NCBI GenBank assembly: GCA_020137815.1
Contig: CM035350.1
Span: 284,011 to 348,010 of the forward strand
Source of the DNA: Hormiphora californensis
Lineage: Eukaryota; Ctenophora; Tentaculata; Cydippida; Pleurobrachiidae
DNA length: 64,000 nt
Reading direction: 5' to 3'
A program made the position numbers and the translations under genes. Each line of letters opens with the position of its first letter. The stretch's first letter is position 1. The notes under the pieces were generated by a model, which had not been told where the DNA came from, made no database searches, and was given only the letters and a program-made list of their open reading frames with translations. This document shows, piece by piece, positions 45,396 through 60,100 of the stretch.

Positions 45396-45861
45396 ATGGG
45401 TAGCAAGATAACGAGCTTGAGAACTCGAGAGGAGGAGTTGGATCATGAGGGGAGTGTACGGCAGAGATCTATCAGTGTGGGAGGGGCATCTGGGAGTGCA
45501 TTGAGGGCATCAGCACCCGGTCCTAGCGGGGGTTCACGGTATGTGTCTGAAACTACATCTCTCGTATCTCTGCATCAGTTTTAATTGCCCCCGTTATATT
45601 GTCCCTAATGTACTATATTACAGTTCAGCTAATTCTAGCATTCTCTCCAGGCAGCAGAGGGTTAGAGTACAGGGTACACCAGAAATGGGGTTTCTATGGG
45701 GTATGAGCAGCTCAGCACCAAGCAGCTCCAGACTTACCTTCCCAGGGGGGCAGCACACCATCTGGGCCAGTAACGGTATGAGACCTCCCCGACCACCGAC
45801 CAACTTACAACGACAGTTACCTTGTACCTGGTACGATACATGTGTATGCTGTGTGGAGTGT

Positions 45862-46053
<192 letters not shown>

Positions 46054-46164
46054 AGTCCACACTGTGGACTGAGTGTGGACGTAGAGAGAGAGCGGGAGAG
46101 ATCAGAGGGAGGCAGGGAGCGAGAGAGAGAGAGAAAAGGAGGAGGGTAGAAAAAAGATAGAAAA

Positions 46165-46184
46165 GAGAGAGAGAGAGAGAGAGG

Positions 46185-46273
<89 letters not shown>

Positions 46274-46286
46274 GAGAGAGAGAGGG

Positions 46287-46362
<76 letters not shown>
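46165..46362. repeat. (GA)n microsatellite in ZNRF intron 2
   Basis: About 200 bp of GA with GGA interruptions. Here GA, not CT, is on the sense strand, unlike the other intronic tracts in the window. Confidence 0.92.
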
Positions 46363-46367
<5 letters not shown>

Positions 46368-47024
46368 AGACAAAGCGTTACAGAGCCGTGTAGAGCCATT
46401 GAGTGTAACGACAATTAATTTCAGTCTCATTAGGCACACGTGTGTGTGTGTGCGTGTTAGCGTTACTACACACACGCAACATTATTATGTCAAATTTGCT
46501 CAACGCACGCCTTCTCCTCTAGAGATGTCTCTTTTTATCTCTCCTATTATCGCTGGCTTCTATTCTATCTCGAGTGTCGCTATCTCTGTATTCGCGCTTT
46601 TATCCCTTTCATTTGTCTCTCTAGCCCTCTCTTCTCTGTCTCAGTTCTCATAGCATTATAAAATTCGTTCTATGCACAAAAGATTTTGAGGCTTTGTCAT
46701 ACAAAGAAACAACATTGGACACGGCGACATACATAATTGGGTTGACGACCCACCCCTACCCCGCCCACTTAATCATGATATTATGAGACAGATCATTGAT
46801 ACCCCCCCCCCCCCTGCAGTGAAGTGTCCGGTATGCAGTAAGAAGCTGGTGGGGGACGATATAGAGGAACACTTGGTGCTGTGCTTATCCAGACCAAGGG
46901 TCACATACAATGGTGAGTTGTAGGACGAATAATATGTGATATGTCTTACACAGCTCTTTCTAAACGCCCCAAAAATGTTATATGGCTGGATTATTGCACT
47001 GTATATACGTGTGAGTGTGTAAAG

Positions 47025-47142
<118 letters not shown>

Positions 47143-47274
47143 CTGGCCACCACCATTGGCTCGACCACTATAACGCACAGTCACCGCGGCAGTACAAATG
47201 CACATGATAAAATATCTGATGGGACAACGTGGATATTATTTATCTGGGTTTATTTGTATGTGAGAGATGGGAGC

Positions 47275-47590
47275 GGTGTGTAAGAGAGGGTCTGAGGGGA
47301 GCAGTGGGAGGGTCTGAGGGGAGCAGTGGGAGGGTGTGATGGGAGCGATGAGTAAGAGAGGGTCTGAGGGGAGCAGTGGGAGGGTCTGAGGGGAGCAGTG
47401 GGAGGGTGCGATGGGAGCAGTGGGAGGGTCTGAGGGGAGCAGTGGGAGGGTCTGAGGGGAGCAGTGGGAGGGTCTGAGGGGAGCAGTGGGAGGGTCTGAG
47501 GGGAGCGATGAGTAAGAGAGGGTCTGAGGGGAGCAGGGAGAGGGTGTGAGGGGAGCAGTGGGAGGGTGCGATGGGAGCAGTGGGAGGGTG
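47275..47590. repeat. ~23-bp minisatellite GGGAGCAGTGGGAGGGTCTGA
   Basis: More than a dozen diverged units with GATGAGTAAGAGAGGG variants. No coding role. Confidence 0.85.
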
Positions 47591-47599
47591 TTACTTACT

Positions 47600-48030
47600 T
47601 TACTTTGGTTACTTTGAAAGTTTTAGTAGATCCTCTAGATCCACTAGGCCATCCTTTGCATAGAACCACCCATACGCCACCAATCAAGTAAGGAATTATT
47701 GTTTGCTGCAGTATAACCATCGATAGGTGGACGATCAGGAATTGTATCGAGGTGTCTTTGGAGTGCAGTCTTGAACGATGTTAGAGGATACGCTAATGTA
47801 ACACGTGCAGGTAGAGTGTTCCATAGCTTAGGAGGCCTTCACCGAAGCATTTTCGAACGATATCTTCTTAGTTCTTGGCGTGGCGGGATGTGAAAATAAC
47901 GACCTCACAATGTTGAAGAAGGGGCCGCGGAGAATTTGTGTGAGCAGTGAACGCTGTTGGTAGAAAAAGACGTTTCTCCCACTTTCCCCTCCAAAGCGCG
48001 GTTTCTCCTGAACTTCATTTGCCAAGTCTT
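47600..48030 (-). pseudogene. LINE reverse-transcriptase C-terminal tail, frame-broken
   Basis: The minus strand reads RPPKLWNTLPARVTLAYPLTS and FKTALQRHL in one frame, and an upstream piece (LANEVQEKPRFGG) in another. It is the same signature as 19870-20100, with at least one frameshift. Confidence 0.7.
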
Positions 48031-50508
48031 GGAAGGATGGAAGTGCAAGAGGATTAATGAATTATTCTCACAGACCAAGTACCCCCTCTGACACGTGACA
48101 ATGAAGCTACTTTTTGATTGGATAATGACGTCATCTGCAGGATCACGTGACTGGTACTACTCACATAACGTGGTGTGTGTTTGTTCTTCCTCTCGCGCCC
48201 TGCAAAGAAGTGTCGCTAGAGAGGCCAGACATACTCTCTTTATCATTATCTCTATGCCGCTCTCTATTCAATGGAGCTCCTATCGGTATCATTAAGCAGG
48301 CTATAAGTATAATACCCCGGGGTAGTATGGGAGGTCGCGCGGTGAGACAAACGGACCACATGCCGTGAAAAGTTACAAAGTAAAATAGAAAGAAGTCACT
48401 GAGAAGGGAGAGAAAGGGGACACACGAGGATCCTAGTTATGACTACAAACACACAAGTTAGTGGGAGAGGATTAGAGCGGGAAAATGAGGGTAGGCTGGA
48501 GGGAGGGAGGTAAACTGATTTTACAGCTATTTCAACAATATGACGTGATACTGCCCGTCTGGCTGGGGGAGGGAGCATGAGAGCTGGCTGCAGCTGATAT
48601 TATATACTGCCACTAGACGCTAACAGTGCTCCCTCGTGAGGGAGGGCGGGAAAATCAAAAACCCGTCTGACATGATCCCACAGGAGATCCCGGGTCGGCC
48701 AGACAACTAACTAACAAGAGCGCCAATAAGGGTAGGTATCATGCCGTGGAATAGATCATTGGCCACAGTATGCAAGAAAGGGCTGTTATTATATTTTGCA
48801 AGGGGTGAACAATGAACAATGCCGCTATAGTTATTACAAGAAAGCAAGTCGCGTGATGGCTTGATTTTGGGGAGGGTTGATTTAAAATTCCCACGGTCTG
48901 TGCAACAGTTGAGTACCACTTCTACTACTCCTCCTCGCACCAGTCCACATGGTACGCAAACCACTGTGTACCACCGCGAGTAACCCAGACACAATTGGCA
49001 CTCCAGCCGGTGACCTAGTCACAATTGGAACACCGCCAGTGATCCAGTCGCAATTGGAACCCCGCCAGTGACCCAGTCGCAATTGGCACCCCCGCCAGTG
49101 ACCCAGTCACAATTGGCACCCCTGTCACACATGACACATTAGACAAACTGTACTGCTTCGGCAGTGCATAGGTATACCAAACCTAACCTCGCGTGGCAAA
49201 ATGTAGCCTAAACAATTGCAATCCCCCCGCCAAAATCTATGATCTGAAGAGTATTCACGAATACGAGGGGGAAATACTTATGGTGTTAATATGATCGATA
49301 AGAGCCCGTGACCACCGGGCAGGTCGAGGTCAACAGGACCACCTACGGCCAGACATCTCTGGAGACATTAGAAAACGCAAAGTGCCGCCTCTGGAAGCTG
49401 ATACTTAGCAAATGCTTGCCAGTGTGAATCGATTTAAAGCTACCGCTATTGGAAAATAGTCGCCGGACTCCCAGGCCGTAGGCAGATCTGTCATACTAAG
49501 GGTACCGACCCAAAGCCTGAGATGTGTAAGATACGTTGTCAGCGACACCGTAGTCCGCTACAGTGAACCATCGTTACATCGTATCCGGCAACCCACCTAC
49601 TTCTACAGTTGCTTGCAACAGGGGGCAGGGGGCAGGGGAGAACTCAGCGGGCAGCAAGGAGGGGGGAGTAAGATCCCCTATCCCCTCTGCGCGGCCTGCT
49701 GGACGAACCCAGGCTCGACCTGGAGAACACCGACACGTGACCTTTTTGTGTGGGGACATGTGGCGAGAGGTGAATTCCTAGGGGCAGGCTGTCTCGTCTT
49801 ACATGACAGCTAAGTGGGTCGGAATGTTGGGAGGTACTAAACACACACACACACACACACGGTCTGTGTATATATTGTACACGCGCGCCAACTCAGGGGT
49901 CTTTAGTCCTGTCTGGCGTCTGCGCGCCCTACAGACATAACTAGCAATTAGTGTGTGACAAGGTTGTGTCCCTATTATACATTACACACAGGAAATTGGG
50001 AATCACCGGACCTATAATTATACACCAATGGGGTTCTAATAACACAACCCTTCATTGTGCAGGTGTTCAACTACAGTGTGATAAACGTTGTTCTACAATA
50101 TATTCACACGGGGAGCTGCTATATCTACACCTCACACCTACCCAGTCTTATAGCCGCAGCGGACAGGTAACAGCTAGATCCGATTCAGTTTTCTAATGTA
50201 TTTAGATAACATAATTGCATAGATGATAATATTTAACTTCAGATTTGAGCTACCCGAGTTACGGGAGGCCTGTTTGAAGATTCTGCCTAATGCCATCTCA
50301 TTCTCAACAATAATCTCAATGTTGAACGCAATGGAGCATTACATCCAGTACTAATCTGTCAAGTGCATGCTTCAGAAACTACTGGAGTTCGTAGACCAGA
50401 ATATAAGAAAGGTAGGTTACTACTGACTACCTACTATTTTAGGAGAGATAGGTTACTACTCTAATATTTTAGGGAATAGCGCACCCATTGGGTGCGCCTC
50501 AAGTAAGG
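48031..50508. other. Intergenic; short tandem repeats, no convincing gene
   Basis: 48983-49125 has four or five ~30-bp units of GTGACCCAGTCACAATTGGC type. A + strand stretch at 50243-50350 after TTCAG reads FELPELREACLKILPNAIS and could be a BTB/BACK-like exon relic, but it has no partner exons. Other open frames look random. Confidence 0.4.
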
Positions 50509-50782
50509 GGAAACTCTAACTGAATGGCATCCCATTAATGGGATCCCATCAACAGTAAAACTCTAACTGATAATGGACCACAGTGATGGTTCTTTCTCTG
50601 TATTCTCTCTGTAGACAGTCAATCAATCAATCAATCAGTACATTGGGCATGCCCGGGCACGGGCGCGCACACAGAGAGAATACAGAGAAAGAACCATCAC
50701 TGTGGTCCATTATCAGTTAGAGTTTTACTGTTGATGGGATCCCATTAATGGGATGCCATTCAGTTAGAGTTTCCCCTTAAGG
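50509..50782. mobile_element. ~270-bp palindrome with GGATCCCATTAATGGGATGC arms
   Basis: AAACTCTAACTGAATGGCAT at the left is inverted at the right end. The arms continue through TGATAATGGACCACAGTGAT and GAACCATCACTG. The loop holds TCAATCAATCAATCAATCAG and GCATGCCCGGGCAC. Confidence 0.82.
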
Positions 50783-51333
50783 CTTTTGATAACCCACCCG
50801 GCTTTCGCCCCTTTCTACGTCAAAAACACGGTTGCCATGGCAACTGAATTGGTAACTATGGGGACTGGCATGTCAAAGGTCATTCGAAAGTATTAACAAA
50901 CTTCCACTGGAAGTTCGAAAAGTGTGAGTAACAGCTTTACAGCTTTGGGCCCATTAAGTGTTTTATGAAGGAGCACCCATTCCTACCCGGATATTATTTG
51001 TGGTTTTTTGATCTTTGATGTCGATTTTTTCAAAAACCCTACTTGGGATTAAATTAATTCTTTTTCTAATCGACTAATCCTGAGCTTTCGAAAATGCACC
51101 CTATTGATATAGATCGGATGAAAAAACTTCGACGCGACATCTCCAAGTTATAATATAGACTAGAAAACCCGTTTATTTACAGCGCCCGTTCTCTCAAATA
51201 CCCACTCCCCTTGCCCACTGTCCTTCCGGTGTATTTATCTGCACGTGCAGTATAAACCAACCCGCCCCTAACAACCTCTTCAATTTGCACGTGCACAAAC
51301 GGTTGCTAGCGACATTTCCAAATTATAATATAG

Positions 51334-51470
51334 ATGCCCCGTAGTTTTAAGCGATATAACTCGTCTACCCCCGCATTTGATATGTTGTTTGATGTTCAAT
51401 GAACATACGGGACTAACTATCAAATGCGGGGGTGGACGAGTTATATCGCTTAAAACTACGGGACATAACT
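51334..51470. mobile_element. ~135-bp palindrome
   Basis: ATGCCCCGTAGTTTTAAGCG at the left and its inverse ending CGGGACAT at the right; arms about 50 bp including GATATAACTCGTC and CCCCCGCATTTGAT. Confidence 0.8.
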
Positions 51471-51796
51471 ATAGCGGCACTTGAATCTAATTGAAAGGGG
51501 GGACGGGGGTATTATATCCCACACTACCGAGGTCTAGTTCACTGTATGACAATATAATGAGATGAGTTACTGATAGATCACGCTATCACACAGCAGAATT
51601 CCTGGTAATATCTCGGGAAAATAGAAAACTCTCCGACATAGACAGTTTGGAATATTGATTAAATTTAAAAGCATGTGAGATATAGGTGGCGTGGCGACCG
51701 ACCAGACAAGAAAGATATAACTAGTCTAACAGTCTAACTGCTAATGGAAGTCTAACAGGCGTTGGAAGATATGGTCTGTTGATGGGGTTCTCTAAC

Positions 51797-54700
51797 CTGA
51801 CATTTCTCACAGGTAGATCCAGTGTACCCTGGTTTGCAGTAGCATTTTCCAGTTGCTGGATTACACGGTTTCATCAACCTCCCCTTATAGTTGCACTTAC
51901 ACACTGGGAGTATTATAGTCAGATAACTACACACATGTTGTATAGCTACATTACTCACATTTACAGACGGGGCTATCTGGGGTCTCTCTCCAGTAGTCGT
52001 GATAGCAGGTATTACAGAACCGACCCTTCATACCTTGAACACAACTGGGAATGGTATCATCAGCTGGAGCAGGTTTAGTATATTAGCGGCAGTGTGATCA
52101 AACCCCAGTTGTGAGGTGGTACTAAGTTGAATGCTATATATAGTGGTGTACTCACTGTAAGCACTCCCCCGTTACAGGATGACACGGCTGGGTATAGCTC
52201 ATATCCAGATTGCCACTACACGGGCAGGGGGTGCACCCCACAGAGGGGGGTCCATAGTGACCCTTCTGGCACCTGTCACACAGGGCCCCCTCAACCCCTG
52301 GTGGACACTGGGTACACGTCACCTGACCTGAACTCTCGTTCATAGAACACGATCTGTGAAAGAATTGCGAATTTGATAGGGAAAGTTAGAGCGGAATGCT
52401 GTGTATTCTGTCAGGCCAATGCTCTGACAGTGTGTATTAGAAGATTTTAGATAGTTATGGATAGAATTCAAAGATAGATATTATTTGAGTTGACTTTGCA
52501 GTCAAGACATTATTATAACTTCCACACATCAGAAGAAGTAAACTCACCCCTCATTGGGACAGGGGCATGGCTTGCACCCCATCATAGTCCCATTGTGGTG
52601 GTGGTAGTACCCAGCAATACACTTCTCACATTCCCTACCCGTGGTGCCAAACTGACAATCCTGTAGGAGTGAGAAGGACAGAATAGTTACCATCGTTACA
52701 TCATTGTTACGGTGTCTATTTAGTTACCACATGGTTACCATGGTTACAACAGAAGGTGTAACTAACCTGACATGTTCCAGTGTGATCACAAGTGTCCGCT
52801 AGACCCTGACACTCACACCTTCTACACACCTTTCCTTCTCTATAGAAACCCTCCATACATCCCTGGAAGGGTATAATATCATTAGTTACTGGTATTATTA
52901 AATAGTTACTGGATATAATACATGTTCTCTGAGCGTGGCAGTATGGAGACAAGAGGTCTCGTAGTATGGAGACAAGAGGTCTCGTAGTATGGAGACAAGA
53001 GGTCTCGTAGTATGGAGACAAGAGGTCTCGTAGTATGGAGACAAGAGGTCTCGTAGTATGGAGACAAGAGGTCTCGTAGTATGGAGACAAGAGGTCTCGT
53101 AGTATGGAAACAAGAGGTCTCGTAGTCACTGCGCTGGCAAGCGCAAAGGTGACCATCCCCTCCCCCCAGCCGCGCGTGCCAGAGTGCAGTAATAACTTTT
53201 TTCAGTTTTTAGCCAAAAATGGCATTTTGCGACGCCCATAGGGAGGCCCCCACTGCACCGATCGGTCTGCAATTTGGTATACAGTGTCACATAGTCTAGA
53301 TCTACTGTAGTTTAAAAGGGCGGCAGGTGAGTAGAACTTCGCTCCTAATAAAAGGCTGCAATAAAAGGCTGCAGAAAAAGGCTGCAGAAAAAGGCTGCAG
53401 AAAAAGGCTGCAATAAAAGGCTCAATAAAAGGCTGCAATAAAAGGCTGCAATAAAAGGCTGCAATAAAAGGCTGCAGAAAAAGGCTGCAGAAAAAGGCTG
53501 CAAGGGATCACGTATCCAACCAGACTAAAGCGGGGGATAGACCGAATCGTCCTCCCCTAATAGTGTTTCGTATTACGTATCGGCTGTAGTGAGACCGAAT
53601 CACCCTCCCCTAATTATAGTGATTCGTGTCACGTACCCAACTAGACCATAGGCAATAGAGAGAGAGACCGAGATATAGAGCGAGTACGAGTGAGAACTGA
53701 GAGAGTGAAAAATCACAATCATGGTATGGTATCACGTACCATGGTATCCTCTAATGAAAAGCGGTTACCAATTGACAATGATACCTCATCGGTCCCGATA
53801 CGTTATTCTCTACCGCTATGTATTCTCCATTAGTCTTTCCGTATCGATCCACGATTCAGTAGAGGTAGTCAGTAACTACTGAGTGTTGGTCTAATGAGGT
53901 AGGGTAGATCTATTGATTGAGCGTGTAGCACAATCACAGGTGAACCACCCAACCACTTGGTTCACCTATCATAGTATTTGTGTGATTCCGCTCTTCTGAA
54001 TTGCGTACATAAAGACTATTGGCGAATAACGGTAGAAAATCAGTAATCACGTATTGGCACCGATTAGGTCAAATTATAGGTAACCGCATTTCATTTAATT
54101 AATTAGAGGATAGGGGGGGTGCAGCCCAAAAAAAAAACCAACCATACCCTGGATTTTCAAAAGTGTTGATTTTATTTGGTCGTTTTTGATTTTTTTTGAT
54201 CTTTTTTGATTTTTTTTGATCTTTTTTGATCTTTTTTGATTTTTTTTGATCGTTTTTGATTTTTTTTGAATTTTTTTGATCGTTTTTGATTTTATTTGAT
54301 CGTTTTTGATTTTTTTTGAACTTTTTTGTTCAACATTAAACAATCAAAAAAATCAAAAACGATCAAAAAAATTCAAAAACAATCAAAAAAATTCAAAAAA
54401 AAATCAAAAACGATCAAAAAAAATCAAAAACGACCAAAAAAATCAAAAACGACCAAAAAAAATCAAAGAAATTTCAACCAAAAACGACCAAAGACGACCA
54501 AAAAAAACCAACCATACCCTGGGTTTCGGAAAAAGTTTGAATTTTTTGGGGCTGCACCCCCCCCCAGGATATCATGAAACGTGATACAATACTTAATTAG
54601 TCGTCCATGATTCGGATCTCTCGACTCTCACTCTCACCTCTCTAACTCTCTATCTCCGTCTACCTACCGCCTATGGTTTAGTTGGATACCAGGCACGAAT

Positions 54701-57048
54701 CACTATAATTAGGGGCGGGTGATTCGGTCTCTCTACCACTTATGGTAGAAACCGATACGTGAAACAAAACACTATTAGGGGAGGACGATTCGGTCTATCT
54801 CCTGCTTTAGTGCTTTAGTCCAGTTGGATATGTGATCCATTGCAGCCTTTTATTGCAGCCTTTTAATGCAGCCTTTTATTGCAGCCTTTTTCTGCAGCCT
54901 TTTATTGCAGCCTTTTTCTGCAGCCTTTTATTGCAGCCTTTTTCTGCAGCCTTTTATTGCAGCCTTTTATTAGGAGCGAAGTTCTACTCACCTGCCAAAA
55001 GGGCAAGTCTGTATCTCTTTTAGTTTTAGAGATATGGCATCGTGAAAAAAGCAATAAATGTCCCGGGTCTATCTATGTATCTATGTATCTATGTATCTAT
55101 GTATCTATGGATAGACGCTGTTTTTACCAAATTTATAATCATTTTTGAGAGAAAACGACATAAGATAGACACTTCTCGTTTGTTGCATTCGAAAGATAAT
55201 CGTTCAAATTGTGTAGACGAATAGTTTTCATGTTCTAGGTCCAACCAGAACGTCTTAACAAACTGTCATAAAGATGCGAGTTTTTTCAAATCAACCAAAT
55301 TTCTTTGAGCTCAATTTACACCCTGAAGACGGCTTCTGATTGAAAAACGGAGACCGCACTTACGAAAGATAATCGTCTATACTTTCAGAAACTAAATCGC
55401 GAATTTGTGAAACTCTATTTCTAAGGGTCTCAAATCGCGTCTGAAGTGTTAAGACTGTATGAAAATAGATATGACGATAATGCGTTTTTCGCCAGAGCGA
55501 CCTCAAATCTTGTCCAATCGATCTCAAACTTGGTCAGCATCTTTATCTAGATGAGCCTGATAATAATATATCCCTATCTTGACGTTATAACGTCGTGACG
55601 TCACTCTATGACGTCATAATGACGTCAAAATTGAAATTTTCGTATTTTAGCGATTCCTGACGTCCAGACATGTCTTACATTGTATTTCACATCAGAAAAT
55701 ACCAAAAATATACCCCAATTATGCCAAAAACTAACAGAAATTAGTTGGCTGGAAAGGTGACCATTTTGTTGTCAAACTGACACCTTTGCCCGGCCCGGGT
55801 TACGGATATGATCGATGGGGTAAATCAGGGGGTAAATCAGGGAGAAAGAGAGAGAAAGTGAAAGAGAGAGAAAGTGAAAGAGAGAGATAGAAATCAGAGA
55901 GGGAAAGATAATGAGGAAACCCGATGAGGGCAAAGGTGTCAGTTTGACAACAAAATGGTCACCTTTCCAGCCAACTAATTTCTGTTAGTTTTTGGCATAA
56001 TATGGAGACAAGAGGTCTCGTAGTATGAAGACAAGAGGTCTCGTAGTATGGAGACAAGAGGTCTCGTAGTATGGAGACAAGAGGTCTCGTAGTATGGAGA
56101 CAAGAGGTCTCGTAGTATGGAGACAAGAGGTCTCGTAGTATGGAAACAAGAGGTCTCGTAGTATGGACACAAGAGGTATCGTAGTATGGAGACAAGAGGT
56201 CTAGTAGTATGGAGACAAGAGGTCTCGTAGTATGGAGACAAGAGGTCTCGTAGTATTGAGACAAGAGGTCTCGTAGTATGGAGACAAGAGGTCTCGGAGT
56301 ATGGAGACAAGAGGTCTCTTAGTATGGAGACAAGAGGTCTTTATTGGACGCCTCCCAATAATTAAAGTTTTGACTTTTAGGGAGGGGGAAAGGGCGGCTA
56401 TATAATCCTCATGCTGGCCTAACAAGCTGTGCATGTTAGAAAGAGGGGAGTGATCATGGGATACCTGCAGCTCTAATTGAATACCGCCCTGTGGGGATAT
56501 ATAGCTTTCTCACAAGGATAGAGATATCCCCCCCCCCCGGTAGATCACCGTCTATTGCCAAGAAAAATGAATTGCCAATAAATAATATGAACATGGATAC
56601 GCATCACTGTTTTCATATATCCATGTAGTTATCCATCTCTCTACCCCTCTATTATCTAGTACTCTCTCATTCTCACCTCGCACCACAGACCCATGTAACC
56701 GGGGGGGCAGGAGCAGCGTTCCACGAAGGGAGACATATCCAGATCTAGTACCGCCGTCCTCACTTCACTTTCCACTGTCCGTACAGTCAGACTAGGGTAC
56801 CGCAGTCTAGTGGGAATAGAGTGAGAGGAAGAGGAACGTGGGTCCAGCGTGTTAATCGCAGACCAACGAATCGTTTTATTGTGATATTGTGATAATCAGG
56901 ACGTTACCCAATCTAAAGTTAGACCAATAATCGTGAAATTAACGCGGCTAGACCCCCCTCTCCGGTTAAATGACAAGGCGGTGAGAATTCTGGCTGGAGT
57001 GAGACAAACTAACAAGCGGTGGAATGTCATTGGAATGAGCCCTGAATT

Positions 57049-57084
<36 letters not shown>

Positions 57085-57091
57085 GAGAGAT

Positions 57092-57130
<39 letters not shown>

Positions 57131-60100
57131 GAGAAACAGAGAGAGAGAGAGAGAGAGAGAAATAGAGAAACAGAGAGAAAGAGAGAAAGAGAGAGATTAT
57201 TACCTAACAAGTGTAGCAGGGGTAAGGGTGAAGGATGCACTAATTAGCAATCCACGGAGTGAGAGTAGGATGCTAAGGAATTTGGACCGATCCAGTGTAG
57301 AAGCAGCCCCTTCTGACCAAAAACTCTGGGAGAGGGAGAAGTGTTATTCAAAAACTCTGCAGGAGAGGGAGAAGTGTTATTCAAAAACTCTGGGAGAGGG
57401 AGAAGTGTTATTCAAAAACTCTGGGAGAGGGAGAAGTGTTATTCAAAAACTCTGGGAGAGGGAGAAGTGTTATTCAAAAACTCTGGGAGAGGGAGAAGTG
57501 TTATTCAAAAACTCTGGGAGAGGGAGAAGTGTTATTCAGGTACAGCTTGACATTTCCTGGCATGGTATCCTAACTGAACTTACTCAACTATAATACGTGC
57601 TACGGATATTATGTAGTAAAGTTACTAAATCCTGAGTTTTTGCTAAATATTTCTGTTAGATAAGGGCGGTATTGTTCCTACCTCGTGCAGTGGGACCCTG
57701 AAGGTGTAAAATGTTCCACTGATTAGTCGCTCTTTGATGACATGCTTCACCGCCCGATCACTTCCCTGTATAGGAGGGATTAGATATGAGGATCTATCTG
57801 GTGGAGGGGGGGGGGGAGAAGATTTGACAGTTTCTCTGAAGTGCTGCAGCTATTTGGGGTACAGTTTCACTTTGGTGTGTACCGCAGGGCCAACGTGGCG
57901 CCCCTTCCACGCCCCTTCTACCGATCAAAAGATCCTCTTCCACGCCCCTTCTACCGATCAAAAGATCCTCTTCCACGCCCCTTCTACCGATCAAAAGGTC
58001 CCCTTCCACGCCCCTTCTACCAGTCAAAAAGGGACACATGTACATTGTACATTGCACAACTGTGGTGTGAAAGTAGTTGTTGTTGGGACTGACACCCAAC
58101 AACAACTACTTTCACACCCACATGAACAAAACATGCTGGGTACTTACAATCAACCACACATAAACGTTGTCCTCCCTCCTCTGCTCCTCTTCTCTGAACT
58201 CAGCCAGGTATGAAAAGTTGAAATAACCACCATAACTAGTGCCCTTGTTGCCTAGGAAGCCCTCGGGGGCCACAAAGAACTGAGAGCTGGATGACTGGTC
58301 TGGTGTGGCTAGAATGGAATAGTCACGTGACTCAGGGACTGTAGTGTTTCCAGATGAACTAGTCAGCCTCCACCCCTCTGCGGTTCCATACAGAAGGGAG
58401 GAGAGGGAGGTGGTGGAGGTAGCCGAGGCACTGCACTCTTTAGAGACACCAGAACAGAAACAGGAGTTACAACCGGTGGGGGAGAGACCGAAGTGATGGG
58501 GTACACATCTATCACACAGATCACCTTCTACACTGTCCTGACATAGGGAGAGAGAGAGTCAGTAGTGGCATAATTGAGATTACATATAAATTGTAACTTG
58601 GACCCAAGTCCTTTGTATTCTCGACCACCATGTGACACGTACTTTGCAGGTACAAAACACACGTACCTTGCAGGTACAGTTGGTACACCCTCTTTGCGAT
58701 CCAATAGGGTTACAGGTACACTCTTCACATAGTGGGTACACCAGCCCCATATCTTGACATATGTCACAGTGGGGTCCTGTAAACCCCGTGTTACAGGTGC
58801 AGGCCCCTGTTTTAACATTACACGTGCTGTGCTGGGAACAGGAGCATTCAATACAGTCACCACTGAGGTCCTAAAGAGAGAGAGAGGGAGAGAGAGTGCG
58901 TTGGAGTTAAAACCCAATTGTAGGTAGTCAAGGTACTTGACTACAAAATGGTTCGTTTGAGTTATTTCACATGTAATTACTAATTACTAATTACCTTGTA
59001 GTATCCTGGTGCACATGTCTCACACATGTCCCCTGCTCTGTTTCCCTGACACCCACACACTGGGAAGGTGCTACCTGCCACCCTGCACCTATCACATATC
59101 CTCCCTCTAAACCCCTCCCTACAATAACACTCTCCTGTCTCACCGCACCACTCTGTTCCCTGTTCATTGCACTGACAAGGGGCACACTCTCCATCCTCTC
59201 TCCTGTACCAGCCCTCCTTACACTGGTCACACCTGGATTAAAGAGAGATGTTACTACCGGGGTTTCCTGATAATACTATCACTTGAAGCATTCCCTCTCT
59301 GATATAGGAGCACGCTAACCTTAGTCCAGTATAACCGGGTTTACAAAAGCACTGCCCTGCAGGGATGGGTTGTCCCTTAGTGTCCAGGTATGATGAATCC
59401 TTGATACAGTCACCAGAGGGTAGACCAGGTAGCGATAGGACACCTTGCACGTCACACTCACACCCTAAAAAGTTATGAAGAATGCAAATGCAGAATACAA
59501 GGTCAGTGGACGGTGAGATTGATACTGTAACTAGTGGGAGAGCGGGCTGAGATTGTTACTGTAACTAGTGGGAGAGCAGGGTGAGATTGTTACTGTAACT
59601 AGCGGGAGAGCAGGGTGAGATTGGTACTTTAACTAGTGGGAGAGCGGGTTGAGATTGTTACTGTAACTAGTGGGAGAGCAGGAGAGCCAGCCCTTGTCGT
59701 CCCTCCATTACAACTTACTGATACATGGGTTGGGTGTCCACTGAGTTAGATTGGCAGGTCGGTACCACTGTGTCTTGCAACTCTCACAGTTTACCCCGGT
59801 AGTGTGGCCTCTACACTCTAAACACACCCCACCACCACCCCTCCTCCCCTCAGTAAGGAGAGACCTGCCATGAGCCTGGACATCCCCATCAAATCTACAC
59901 TCCTCACTCTTACCATAACATAGACACTCTGAAATATATTACTCAGTTACTTAGTTAGTGTGCAGGTGAATGAAGCTGGCCTTCATTGTTTCCCCTCCCG
60001 CATGCCGTATGGCAAGGTAAGAGTGGGAACCAACTCATTGTGATGTTATCGCCCTGGTATATATTTGGGTCTGGTTATATCCTACCTGTACAGGAAGTTG

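Noticed and set aside
50243-50350. BTB/BACK-like exon reading FELPELREACLKILPNAIS
   Set aside because: Single short stretch, no partner exons or donor with matching phase; reported only as a possible relic.
52941-53127. CRISPR-like array
   Set aside because: Units are contiguous 23-bp repeats with no spacers, in a eukaryotic intron; it is a minisatellite.
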